Positions 26,299 through 33,641 of a stretch of DNA of 46,372 nt are shown one piece after another. Source of the DNA: Gemmatimonadota bacterium (GTDB lineage: Bacteria; Latescibacterota; UBA2968; GCA-2709665). The notes beneath the pieces are model-generated. The model was not told the DNA's origin. It was given only the letters and a program-made list of their open reading frames with translations, and searched no databases. The stretch covers positions 1 to 46,372 of the forward strand of contig JAPPJY010000032.1 in the NCBI GenBank assembly GCA_028874335.1. Reading direction: 5' to 3'. The translations under genes and the position numbers were made by a program. Numbering within the stretch: the stretch's first letter is position 1; every line of letters begins with the position of its first letter.

Positions 26299-26325
26299 GG
26301 GAGGCATCCCACCCGGACCCCTCCC
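26299..26325 (-). terminator. Terminator-like hairpin after the ErpA-type gene
   Basis: GGGAGG (26299-26304) pairs with CCTCCC (26320-26325) across a 15-base loop. On the minus strand the stem is followed by TTTGTTG. It lies about 55 bases past the stop of the ErpA-type gene. The stem is short. Confidence 0.45.
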
Positions 26326-26380
26326 TCTCCCAATCCGGAAACGAACCGGCCGCTGCAGCAGAACGGTCCGGCTCATTTCA

Positions 26381-26704
26381 TCATACACCAAACGACTCCC
26401 CGCAGCCGCACTGATTCGTGGCATTGGGATTCGATACCTTGAAACCCGCTCCCATCAACCCGTCGTCATAATCCAGCTCGGACCCCGCGAGATAAAGCGC
26501 GCTTTTCATGTCCACAAACACCCTGACGCCGTTGCTTTCGATGGTGTCGTCATCTTCGCCGGGACCGGTTTCAAAACCCAACTGGTACTGCAGCCCGGAA
26601 CATCCGCCTCCGACCACTTTCATCCGGAGACCCGCGTCGGGAACGCCTTCCCGGTCCAGCAAATCCTTGATCTTTACCGCGGCAGCTTCGGAGACCGTAA
26701 CCAT
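26381..26704 (-). CDS. erpA: A-type iron-sulfur cluster carrier (ErpA/IscA/HesB family)
   Basis: 107 residues. A-type carriers deliver Fe-S clusters to apo-enzymes. The three ligands are Cys35 in VGGGCSGLQYQLGFE, and Cys99 and Cys101 in NQCGCGESF near the C-terminus. The ATG at 26704 is preceded by GAGGG; an open extension upstream runs through MITE-B and is not genic. Assignment to ErpA rather than IscA or SufA is by general resemblance (the E-x-N-G-V-R-V-F-V-D strand) and is not firm. It is in the same orientation as peroxiredoxin upstream and rny downstream. Confidence 0.92.
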   Translation of the reverse strand: MVTVSEAAAVKIKDLLDREGVPDAGLRMKVVGGGCSGLQYQLGFETGPGEDDDTIESNGVRVFVDMKSALYLAGSELDYDDGLMGAGFKVSNPNATNQCGCGESFGV

Positions 26705-26729
26705 TGTGCCCTCGATATTTTCGGGATCC

Positions 26730-26897
26730 TTAACTGTCCGTTGAGAAAGGCGCTCTGCAGGCGAGGCCGAGCCATTGTGGTCGAAGGCAAGGCGCGCGAC
26801 CGAGTCCCATCCTGCGATTCGGCGAGGGCGCGCAACGCAGTATTTCGACCGCAAGGGCCCGCAGTAGCCCGGATGGTCTTTTTCAACGGGCTGTTAA
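26730..26897. mobile_element. MITE-B copy (168 bp) between peroxiredoxin and the ErpA-type gene
   Basis: The left end TTAACTGTCCGTTGAGAAAG (26730-26749) and the reverse complement of the right end, TTAACAGCCCGTTGAAAAAG (26878-26897), agree at 17 of 20 bases. The interior is GC-rich and has no transposase frame. No target duplication was recognised. It is unrelated to MITE-A in its ends. It fills almost the whole gap between the two genes (10 bases from the peroxiredoxin stop, 25 from the ErpA-type start) and will be in their common transcript if there is one. Confidence 0.65.
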
Positions 26898-26907
26898 ACG
26901 CTACCGA

Positions 26908-27384
26908 TCAGCCGATAGAGGAAAGACAGCGCTTTACGGCGTCGAAATCGGGAAGTACCGTAGCGTCTTCAGATACCTCCGCGTACCGCACGATCCCTTC
27001 CCGGTCTACGACGAACGCCGCGCGTTTCGCGACGCCCCTGAAACCCAGAAGATCCTGATATTGAGCTCCGTAGGCGGCGCTCGCCTCTTTGTTGAAATCG
27101 CTCAGCAGCGGAAATGAAATATTGTTCTCGTCCGCCCAGGCTTCCTGGGCGAAGGGGCTGTCCACACTGACTCCCAGCACCTGCGCGTTCAGATCGTCGT
27201 ATTCGGACAGGCCGCCACTCACCGAACACATTTCATCCGTACAGACCGACGTATACGCAAGTGGAAAAAACAGCAGCACGACGTTCTTTTCGCCTCTGAA
27301 ACCGCTTAGTGCCACGTCCTCGAGGTCGCCGCGCTTGCTCTTCAGGGTGAAGTCGGGCGCCTGATCGCCTACATTGACACTCAT
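26908..27384 (-). CDS. Peroxiredoxin (AhpE/BCP-like)
   Basis: 158 residues, a thioredoxin-fold peroxidase that reduces H2O2 and organic peroxides. The peroxidatic Cys is Cys48 in FFPLAYTSVCTDEMC, and Cys53 in the same motif could be a resolving Cys or simply a neighbour. VLGVSVDSPFAQEAWADE and FPLLSDF are conserved strands; FVVDREGIVRYAEV closes the fold. The length and PLAYTSVCT motif resemble AhpE-type one-Cys enzymes more than PrxQ, whose second Cys lies at +5 in the helix, so subgroup is open. The ATG at 27384 has AAAGGA upstream. It follows sodA on the same strand, so superoxide is dismutated and the peroxide removed by neighbours. Confidence 0.93.
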   Translation of the reverse strand: MSVNVGDQAPDFTLKSKRGDLEDVALSGFRGEKNVVLLFFPLAYTSVCTDEMCSVSGGLSEYDDLNAQVLGVSVDSPFAQEAWADENNISFPLLSDFNKEASAAYGAQYQDLLGFRGVAKRAAFVVDREGIVRYAEVSEDATVLPDFDAVKRCLSSIG

Positions 27385-27483
27385 GGAATGATCCTTTCTT
27401 GTAATTCCAGCATGCCGGCCGGAAATCCGATCCGAAAAAACAACGGCGGACGCTGTATTGGCATGCGCTGACGGCGCGCCCGG

Positions 27484-28098
27484 TCAGGAAGTTGCAGCGG
27501 CGAATCGGGCCGCCACCGCGTCCCAGTCGATCACGTTTCCCCACGCCTGGATATAATCGGGTCGCCGGTTCTGATAATTCAGGTAATAAGCGTGCTCCCA
27601 GACGTCCAGTCCGAGTATCGGCGTACCGTCGCCGGACATCAGCGGGCTGTCCTGGTTCGGGGTACTGAGAATCGCCAGACCGCCGTCCTTCACGACAACC
27701 CATGCCCAACCGCTGCCGAAACGGGTCGTTGCCGCCTGGACGAACTCGTCGCGCGCCGCGTCGAGGCTGCCGAACGCATCGTCGATCGCATCGGCCAGGT
27801 CACCGGAGGGCTCGCCGCCCCCGTTCGGGGACATCACGGTCCAGAACAGGCTGTGATTGGCATGGCCGCCGCCATTGTTCCGGACCGCGGTACGGATTGC
27901 CTCCGGAACGCCATCGAGATTGCTGACGAGATCCTCGACACTCTGGTCGGCCAGGTCGGCGTGTCCTTCGAGTGCGTTGTTCAGGTTCGTGATGTACGTA
28001 TTGTGGTGCCTGCTATGGTGAATTTCCATAGTGCGGGCGTCTATATGGGGCTCGAGAGCATCGTAACCGTACGGCAGATCGGGAAGTGAATAAGCCAT
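27484..28098 (-). CDS. sodA: Superoxide dismutase, manganese-type
   Basis: 204 residues of the Fe/Mn SOD family. Metal ligands are His27 (EIHHSRHH), His82 ([10 protein letters not shown]) and Asp/His in [20 protein letters not shown] and [10 protein letters not shown] (with the outer-sphere Gln) match Mn-type SodA rather than SodB, though cambialistic behaviour cannot be excluded. No signal peptide, so cytoplasmic. The ATG at 28098 is chosen because AAGGAG stands 8 bases before it; a GTG nine bases further out is the alternative. A near-consensus promoter lies about 72 bases upstream. Confidence 0.95.
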   Translation of the reverse strand: MAYSLPDLPYGYDALEPHIDARTMEIHHSRHHNTYITNLNNALEGHADLADQSVEDLVSNLDGVPEAIRTAVRNNGGGHANHSLFWTVMSPNGGGEPSGDLADAIDDAFGSLDAARDEFVQAATTRFGSGWAWVVVKDGGLAILSTPNQDSPLMSGDGTPILGLDVWEHAYYLNYQNRRPDYIQAWGNVIDWDAVAARFAAATS

Positions 28099-28169
28099 TG
28101 AGTACACTCCTTACGTTAATTGAGGATGGGATACAGAACCGGACGCTTCGGTAATACGTCCAAGACAAA

Positions 28170-28198
28170 AATATAACGAAGTAGAGGCACGTCGTCAA
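28170..28198 (-). promoter_or_regulatory. Sigma70-type promoter for sodA
   Basis: On the minus strand TTGACG (28193-28198) and TATATT (28170-28175) are separated by 17 bases. The predicted leader of about 65 bases ends in the AAGGAG of sodA. No SoxR, Fur or OxyR site was recognised. Confidence 0.7.
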
Positions 28199-28238
28199 GC
28201 GATTTCAATCCCCCCTTACTTATAGCAAAAACTTACAC

Positions 28239-29120
28239 TTATCGTATTTCCTTAACCGCCCGGCGTTCGGTTTCCACGACAATATTGTCGATGAGCCGGG
28301 ATTCGCCGAACCGGACCGCCGCTGCCAGCAGCACGCTGTCTCCAAGCGCTTCGACGGGCCGGAAATCCTCCGCATCGACCGCCGTAATGTAATCGACCTC
28401 CACACCCGGGCCCAGAGTCACGCGGCGGCGCATGGCGTCGATGACCGCCGACGCGCGTCTTTCACCCTCCTGTACGAGATCTCTACCTTCCTGCAGGGCG
28501 CTGTAAAGCACCGTGGCACAACGCCGATGGCGGGGCGTCATGTAACGGTTGCGGGAACTCTTGGCCAACCCGTCCGCCTCTCTCACCGTTGGCGCGATCA
28601 TGACTTCCACGTCCAGATTCAGGTCGGCGACAATCCTGCGGACAACGCCCGTCTGCTGGGCGTCTTTCTGACCGAATATGGCCACGTGCGGTTTGACGGC
28701 TGTGAGGAGTTTGGTCACCACCGTGGCCACGCCCCGGAAATGACCGGGTCGGGACGCTCCGCACAGATGGTCAGCCAGTCGTTCCACCTCCAGATACGTC
28801 GCATAGCCGTCCGGGTACATCTCCGCTGTCGACGGCGCATAGACCAGGTCGCCTCCCTCCGAGTGGACCATTGCCAGGTCCCGTTCGAAATCGCGAGGAT
28901 ACGTCTCGAAATCCTCGCCGGGTCCGAACTGTGCGGGATTGACGAAGACGCTCACGACCGTCCGGTCGGTCACCCGCCCGATCTGGCGCATCAGGCTGGC
29001 ATGACCCTCGTGGAGATACCCCATGGTAGGTACCAGCCCGATCCGGAGTCCGTCCATTCTCATCCGGTCCGCAACCCGATGCATGTCCCGCACATGCCGA
29101 ACGACCCTGACAGGTTCCAT
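28239..29120 (-). CDS. panC: Pantothenate synthetase PanC
   Basis: 293 residues. PanC ligates D-pantoate and beta-alanine with ATP to give pantothenate, the precursor of coenzyme A. LVPTMGYLHEGHASLMR holds the HIGH-type ATP motif, FVNPAQFGPGEDFETYPRD binds pantoate, FGQKDAQQ follows, and SSRNRYMTP is the KMSKS-like loop. The ATG at 29120 follows GGGAAGAGA. It is the last gene of a run folB-folK-deoxynucleoside kinase-panB-panC and is separated from sodA by the sodA promoter. Confidence 0.97.
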   Translation of the reverse strand: MEPVRVVRHVRDMHRVADRMRMDGLRIGLVPTMGYLHEGHASLMRQIGRVTDRTVVSVFVNPAQFGPGEDFETYPRDFERDLAMVHSEGGDLVYAPSTAEMYPDGYATYLEVERLADHLCGASRPGHFRGVATVVTKLLTAVKPHVAIFGQKDAQQTGVVRRIVADLNLDVEVMIAPTVREADGLAKSSRNRYMTPRHRRCATVLYSALQEGRDLVQEGERRASAVIDAMRRRVTLGPGVEVDYITAVDAEDFRPVEALGDSVLLAAAVRFGESRLIDNIVVETERRAVKEIR

Positions 29121-29208
29121 TCTCTTCCCGGACGCCCTTTCTGAAACAAAAACGCAGGACGGGAGATCCCCGCCCCACGGTACTGTTCCTCAAAGGCGGA
29201 CCTCGAGT

Positions 29209-30051
29209 CTACTCTTCCGCGAGCGCCTTGAACTTCCGCAACTCTTCGTTCCGGATACGATAGCGATGCTCCTCGGCCGGATACCGCTTTTCCTTCACAT
29301 CGGTAACGTACCTCGCAAAGGCATTGCGGATGGTGCCTCCGAGTTCCGCGTACCGTTTGGAATACCTGAATGAAAAGTCATTGAGACCCAACAGGTCCGG
29401 CGCCACCAGCACCTGGCCGTCGCACCGTCGACCCGACCCGATGCCGATCGTAGGGATGCGCAACGCGCGAGAAACAACGCCGGCCACCTGTTCGGGAACG
29501 CATTCGAGCACCACGGCTGACGCCCCCGCGGCCTCCAGCGCGAGCGCTCCCGCGAGAACACGGGCAGCCTCGTCGGCGCGGTCGCCGTAGACATGCCTGT
29601 TTCCCTTCCAGGTCTGCGGCAAATGACCCACGTGGCCGACGACCGGGATGCCGTCCGCCGTGATCGCGCCGATCCTTCCCGCCACTTCCCCGGCGCCTTC
29701 GAGCTTGACCATATCGGCCCCCGCGTCCGCGAGCTGCCGGGCGTTGACGACCGCCTGGGCGTCCGTCTCATAGGACCGGTAAGGCAGGTCCGCCAGCAGG
29801 ATCGCATTCCGGACGCCCCGACTGACGGCGCGGGTGTGGTGCAGCATATCCTCCATCGTTACCTGCTGGGGGCTTTCGTATCCAAGTATGTTAATCCCCA
29901 CCGAATCGCCGACCAGGATGACATCCACCTGCGACGCATCCTGCAGGACGGCGGTGGGAAAATCGTAACACGTCAGCATGGCGATCGGTTCGCCCCGCCG
30001 CTTCATCTCCGGAAGAACGCCGGTGGCGGTACGTGATTCCTCTTCGGACAC
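29209..30051 (-). CDS. panB: 3-methyl-2-oxobutanoate hydroxymethyltransferase PanB
   Basis: 280 residues. PanB transfers a hydroxymethyl group from 5,10-methylene-tetrahydrofolate to 2-oxoisovalerate, the first committed step to pantothenate. Mg and substrate residues are in VDVILVGDSVG, DLPYRSYE, VKLEGAGE, GHVGHLPQ and VLECVPEQVA. The start is GTG at 30051 with a purine-rich GGAAGTTAAAGAG before it. It is followed 88 bases later by panC, and preceded by a deoxynucleoside kinase gene. The link between the folate genes upstream and the folate-dependent PanB is a sensible operon theme. Confidence 0.97.
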   Translation of the reverse strand: MSEEESRTATGVLPEMKRRGEPIAMLTCYDFPTAVLQDASQVDVILVGDSVGINILGYESPQQVTMEDMLHHTRAVSRGVRNAILLADLPYRSYETDAQAVVNARQLADAGADMVKLEGAGEVAGRIGAITADGIPVVGHVGHLPQTWKGNRHVYGDRADEAARVLAGALALEAAGASAVVLECVPEQVAGVVSRALRIPTIGIGSGRRCDGQVLVAPDLLGLNDFSFRYSKRYAELGGTIRNAFARYVTDVKEKRYPAEEHRYRIRNEELRKFKALAEE

Positions 30052-30100
30052 CTCTTTAACTTCCTTTCCTGCGTATCCGTTTTCAACGCGCGTTCAGTGA

Positions 30101-30742
30101 TCAGGCCTCGATCTGTGAGGGACGATAGTAGCGGGTGCCGGCGGGCGGCGCCTTCACCTGCTGCAGCAGTTCCTCCAGGCCCTCCGGATGCCGTACGAAG
30201 TCGACCTGAGACACATTGATGATGAGCAAAGGCGACTCGGAATAATGAAAGAAGAAATGAGTGTACGCCTCGACGAGCCTGGCCATGTACGATTCAGTCA
30301 TCAGCCGTTCGTACGAGGGCGGCTGTCTGCGAATCCGCTGCAGGAGACTTTCGGTTGAATTGTGGAGGTAGATGACCAGATCGGGATTCGGCACCTTTTC
30401 GTCGAGCGTCTCCGCCATCCGCTCGTAAAGGGAAAGTTCGGCGTCGTTAAGGCACACATGGGCGTATATCCCGCTTCTGGCGAACAGATAGTTGCTGACC
30501 ACCGTGGATTCGAACAGGTCCATCTGATGAAGGTCCTGTTGCTGCCGGTACCGGTGCAGCATGAAGAACACCTGCGTCTGGAATCCGTAATGCTCCGGAT
30601 TTTCGTAGAACAGGGGCAGAAAGGGGTTCTCCTCCGCTTCCTCCAGGACCAGACGGGCCTTCATGGACCTTCCGAGGAGGCGCGCAAGCTCGGTCTTGCC
30701 CACGCAAGGGGGACCTTCGATCGCGAGGTAACGTACGGCCAC
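30101..30742 (-). CDS. Deoxynucleoside kinase family protein
   Basis: 213 residues of the dCK/dGK family, which phosphorylates deoxyadenosine, deoxyguanosine or deoxycytidine for salvage. The P-loop is IEGPPCVGKTELARLL (residues 8-23). EEAEENPFLPLFYENP corresponds to the E-x5-N-P-F-L substrate element of bacterial dAK/dGK, and RIRRQPPSYE with YMARLVEAYTHFF is the lid. The start is GTG at 30742 with AGGG 8 bases upstream; a longer open frame overlaps folK and is rejected. It is 11 bases after folK, so they are likely cotranscribed. Base specificity is not resolved. Confidence 0.9.
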   Translation of the reverse strand: MAVRYLAIEGPPCVGKTELARLLGRSMKARLVLEEAEENPFLPLFYENPEHYGFQTQVFFMLHRYRQQQDLHQMDLFESTVVSNYLFARSGIYAHVCLNDAELSLYERMAETLDEKVPNPDLVIYLHNSTESLLQRIRRQPPSYERLMTESYMARLVEAYTHFFFHYSESPLLIINVSQVDFVRHPEGLEELLQQVKAPPAGTRYYRPSQIEA

Positions 30743-30753
30743 GAAATACGCCC

Positions 30754-31266
30754 TTATGTGCGAACCGACAGCAGCGAAACGCCGTCCAGCTTTCGTACTT
30801 CCTGGGTCGGAACGATTGATTCCGCCAATTCCGAAAAGGTCTTGTTGAACAACGGATGGTGTCCACGGGGCGCCAACTCGCACAGCGGAACCAGTACGAA
30901 AGCCCGCTCGTGCAACCTCGGATGTGGAATCTCCAGCCCTCGACCTCGAATGATCTCATTCTCGTAAAGGAGGATATCCAGGTCCAGCAGCCGAGGCCCC
31001 CACCTCTGTCTGCGGACCCTTCCAAACCTTCTTTCGACCGCGAGCAGGCATTCCAGCAGAGAACGCGGGCTGAGGTCTGTTTCCGCCGACAGCACCGCAT
31101 TAAGGAACATCGGCTGCGCCGTCATCCCGACCGGCGCAGTCTCGTAGACCGGGGAGGCGGCCTTCACTTCGAGACTATCGTGCTCGTCGAGCGCGGCAGC
31201 GGCCCGGCGCAACACACCTGCGCGGTCGTCCAGGTTCGCCCCCATACCGATGTAGGAGAGCGCCAT
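30754..31266 (-). CDS. folK: 2-amino-4-hydroxy-6-hydroxymethyldihydropteridine diphosphokinase FolK
   Basis: 170 residues. FolK transfers pyrophosphate from ATP to the pterin in folate synthesis. YIGMGANLDDR opens the fold, FLNAVLSAETDL follows, and RWGPRLLDLDILLYENEII with IPHPRLHERAFVLVPL is the HPPK signature. It lies 3 bases after folB (31270) on the same strand and 11 bases before the deoxynucleoside kinase gene. Confidence 0.97.
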   Translation of the reverse strand: MALSYIGMGANLDDRAGVLRRAAAALDEHDSLEVKAASPVYETAPVGMTAQPMFLNAVLSAETDLSPRSLLECLLAVERRFGRVRRQRWGPRLLDLDILLYENEIIRGRGLEIPHPRLHERAFVLVPLCELAPRGHHPLFNKTFSELAESIVPTQEVRKLDGVSLLSVRT

Positions 31267-31269
31267 TTG

Positions 31270-31626
31270 TCATCCCCGCTCCACTTCGACTTCGACGCCG
31301 TCGAATACCGCCGGTATGGGCGGATCGGGCTTGCGCACCCGGACCCGCAGACGCTTCAGATGGAAGCTCGACTGCAGGACCTCCGCGATACGGTCGGCAA
31401 GCGACTCCACGAGTCCGAAACGCTCGGCCGTAACGACCGCCTTCGTCGCTTCGTAGATCCGTGCGTAGTCCAGGGCGCCGGCGTCGTCTTTCCGGGCATA
31501 GCCGCGGAAGTCCGAGAAGACCTCGACGTCCACTTCAAACCACTGCCCCAGTTTCGCCTCTTCGGGAAACAGCCCATGGTAGGCGTAAAACCTCATGTTT
31601 CTAAGGCGCAACACATCGTTTCCCAT
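31270..31626 (-). CDS. folB: Dihydroneopterin aldolase FolB
   Basis: 118 residues, the normal length. FolB cleaves dihydroneopterin to 6-hydroxymethyl-dihydropterin and glycolaldehyde. RLRNMRFYAYHGLFPEE supplies the catalytic Tyr and the Glu region, SLADRIAEVL follows, and VRVRKPDPPIP contains the conserved Lys-Pro. ATG 31626 is used; the open frame upstream would read through the promoter region. It is the first gene of the folate/pantothenate operon, with a good promoter 94-122 bases upstream. Confidence 0.95.
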   Translation of the reverse strand: MGNDVLRLRNMRFYAYHGLFPEEAKLGQWFEVDVEVFSDFRGYARKDDAGALDYARIYEATKAVVTAERFGLVESLADRIAEVLQSSFHLKRLRVRVRKPDPPIPAVFDGVEVEVERG

Positions 31627-31719
31627 GGTCGGTCTCTGACGAATCCCTGGCAGCCCTTCCTGCCTCGAATTGATACCGCCGCCGCCGCGGACGCACGACA
31701 CCCCTCCCTCGTGGATATC

Positions 31720-31748
31720 AATATAAATGAACAAATGTGCAGAGTCAA
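31720..31748 (-). promoter_or_regulatory. Sigma70-type promoter for the folB operon
   Basis: On the minus strand TTGACT (31743-31748) and TATATT (31720-31725) are exactly 17 bases apart. It would drive folB-folK-kinase-panB-panC. Confidence 0.7.
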
Positions 31749-31865
31749 CAACGCTATGGATTCCGGCAGGAGAACACCGGCCGGGACGCAACGGTTTCTT
31801 TTGCCAGAAAGCCCTTGACATCGCCAATTCGCGCCCGTATTGTAACTGGCGTCGGAACGGGTCGG

Positions 31866-32927
31866 CTACCGCTTATAAAAGGGCAGTTCGACCACCTCGG
31901 CACGGCCTCCGCCGTCTACGGACAGAGACAGGCCGGGCCGTTCATAACCCCTGCGGACGGACGCCAGAGATACCACCCGCCCCAGGGCGGGCGAACGGAC
32001 GCCGCTTGTCGTCCATCCGATCTGTTTTTCACCGTCTCGCAGCGGTGTTTCCGCGGGCGGAACCGTATCCGCCTCCAGGTGTAAACCAACCAGATACCGT
32101 CTGGGCTTGCCCAGGTTGTGCATCTTGGCGATCGTTTCCTGACCAATAAAACATCCTTTCGCAAAATCGACGGCGTGGTGAAGGCCGGCTTCGAGCGGCA
32201 CGACCCTTTCGTCCAGGTCGACGCCGTAACGCGGAATGCCGGACTCGATTCGTAACGCCTCCATGGCCCGGGTACCCACGGGACGGGCCCCCGTGGAAGT
32301 CAGCACGTTCCAGAGGCGGAGCGCATGGTCCGCCCGGATCCGCAGGTCATAGCCCGCCTCTCCCGAATAGGAGCGCGCGGTAACGGACACGACCTCCCGT
32401 CCCAGGTTCCGGACGACGGTATGGCAATCCGCAAGATCGGTGGACACCGCGCCCAGCACCCGTTCGATCAGCGCGCGGGAGCCCGATCCGTGTACTCCGA
32501 ATGTCGACTCGACACCGGTAACGTCCGTGATACGGACGTCATCCGCAATCAGGTATTTGTCCAGGGACGCCATCAGTTTCGCCTGCAGTCCCGGCTCCGT
32601 CTCCAGCAGGAACCCTTCCGCGCGGTGATAGACCCATACGTCCGACAACGTCTGGCCCCGGGGCGTGGTCATCGTTGCGTAATTTCCCGCTCCGGTTTCC
32701 AGCCCTTCCACCGTATTGCTCAACATCCCGTGCAGGAAACGCGCGCGGTCCGGGCCCGTAACCAGCAGGTGACCCCTGTCGCTCCGATCAATCAGACCCG
32801 CGGCTTCTCGAACCGTTGCATACTCGGAATCGGCATCGCCGTAGTGTGCGGCCGCCTCCGGGCCGCCGTTCCGTTCGAATGCGGCGCCCGCGGCCAGCTT
32901 GGCTGCACGCAGTGATGTAACCGTCAT
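31866..32927 (-). CDS. ygfZ: YgfZ/GcvT-domain folate-binding protein
   Basis: 353 residues of the GcvT/YgfZ superfamily. YgfZ (IBA57) uses folate to assist the synthesis or repair of certain 4Fe-4S proteins, including MiaB and LipA, both encoded here. The hallmark is KGCFIGQETIAKMHN near residue 265 (K-G-C-[YF]-x-G-Q-E). The rest shows the GcvT fold (LIDRSDRGHLLVTGPDRARF, GIPRYGVDLDE). Glycine-cleavage T-proteins lack the KGC motif, so YgfZ is preferred. The ATG at 32927 has a strong GAGGAGG 7 bases upstream. It is divergent from the lipoprotein gene. Confidence 0.9.
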   Translation of the reverse strand: MTVTSLRAAKLAAGAAFERNGGPEAAAHYGDADSEYATVREAAGLIDRSDRGHLLVTGPDRARFLHGMLSNTVEGLETGAGNYATMTTPRGQTLSDVWVYHRAEGFLLETEPGLQAKLMASLDKYLIADDVRITDVTGVESTFGVHGSGSRALIERVLGAVSTDLADCHTVVRNLGREVVSVTARSYSGEAGYDLRIRADHALRLWNVLTSTGARPVGTRAMEALRIESGIPRYGVDLDERVVPLEAGLHHAVDFAKGCFIGQETIAKMHNLGKPRRYLVGLHLEADTVPPAETPLRDGEKQIGWTTSGVRSPALGRVVSLASVRRGYERPGLSLSVDGGGRAEVVELPFYKR

Positions 32928-32978
32928 TGGCCGACCTCCTCATTTAACTCATCAAATGACACGCACGCGTCCCGTTGA

Positions 32979-33007
32979 AACTTATTTTGTACCCCGCTTC
33001 GTGTCAA
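32979..33007 (-). promoter_or_regulatory. Possible promoter for ygfZ
   Basis: On the minus strand a perfect TTGACA (33002-33007) is followed 17 bases later by TAAGTT (32979-32984), a weak -10. It is 52 bases upstream of the ygfZ ATG. Confidence 0.4.
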
Positions 33008-33074
33008 GAAAAACCGCTTTTCTGACAACGACCGGGCGCGGTACACTTACACGCCGCCCCGTGGGGAATCCGAT

Positions 33075-33641
33075 ATGAGACGCCTGGTACCAACGGCCCT
33101 CCTGGTACTCGTCGCCTGCGGCGGCGGCCTCGGACCGGGGCCCCCCGACGGCACGGGTATCAAGGGAACGCTCATCTTCAACGGCGATTGGCCGCCGGAG
33201 ACCGATGACGTGGCTGTGGCGGTCTACCGGCGACGCCCGCAGGTCCTGGCGGATTTCTTCAATATTGCTGGATGGGACACAACCGTGACCATCGGGGCGG
33301 TCCGTTTCGAGTACTTCGTCCCCCTTGAAGAGCCGGGCGTCTATGAGTGGGTCGTGGTGGCCTGGAGGCCTCGCGGCGGTTTCTGGAACTTTGACTCTCT
33401 GCTCGGATGTTACCACGTTGGCAGCGACACCCTGCCCACGCCGGTGCAGGTTCACCTGGGCGAAACCACGAAGAATGTCGATATCCAGACCTATTTCGAC
33501 CTCGTGCAGGGCGCCGATCGGCCGGATCGGGACATTTGCACAGGTTTTCTGCCTCCTCTGCCTTCTCTTTCCGGGCTCGGCGCTGGAGGCGGAAACCTCC
33601 GGCACGATCGTCGGACGGACGACCGACGAAACGACCGGTGA
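33075..33641 (+). CDS. Small lipoprotein preceding a TonB receptor
   Basis: 188 residues as open; the mature domain is about 130. RRLVPTALLVLVACGGG is a lipoprotein signal peptide with a lipobox Cys at residue 15. The domain GTLIFNGDWPPETDDVAVAVY to GCYHVGSD...VDIQTYFDL resembles small lipoproteins often found next to TonB receptors in FCB-type genomes; function unknown. Relatives end shortly after the VDI-type strand, but here the frame goes on for about 45 basic residues inside the 5' end of the receptor gene. The tail may be non-native, from a frameshift, or a true overlap. ATG 33075; no clear ribosome-binding site. Confidence 0.65.
   Translation: MRRLVPTALLVLVACGGGLGPGPPDGTGIKGTLIFNGDWPPETDDVAVAVYRRRPQVLADFFNIAGWDTTVTIGAVRFEYFVPLEEPGVYEWVVVAWRPRGGFWNFDSLLGCYHVGSDTLPTPVQVHLGETTKNVDIQTYFDLVQGADRPDRDICTGFLPPLPSLSGLGAGGGNLRHDRRTDDRRNDR

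Noticed and set aside
26674..26886. Short minus-strand frame over MITE-B
   Set aside because: Falls within the repeat element; no start-site signal.
31627..31827. N-terminal extension of FolB
   Set aside because: It would translate the promoter region; family members begin near residue 68 of that frame.
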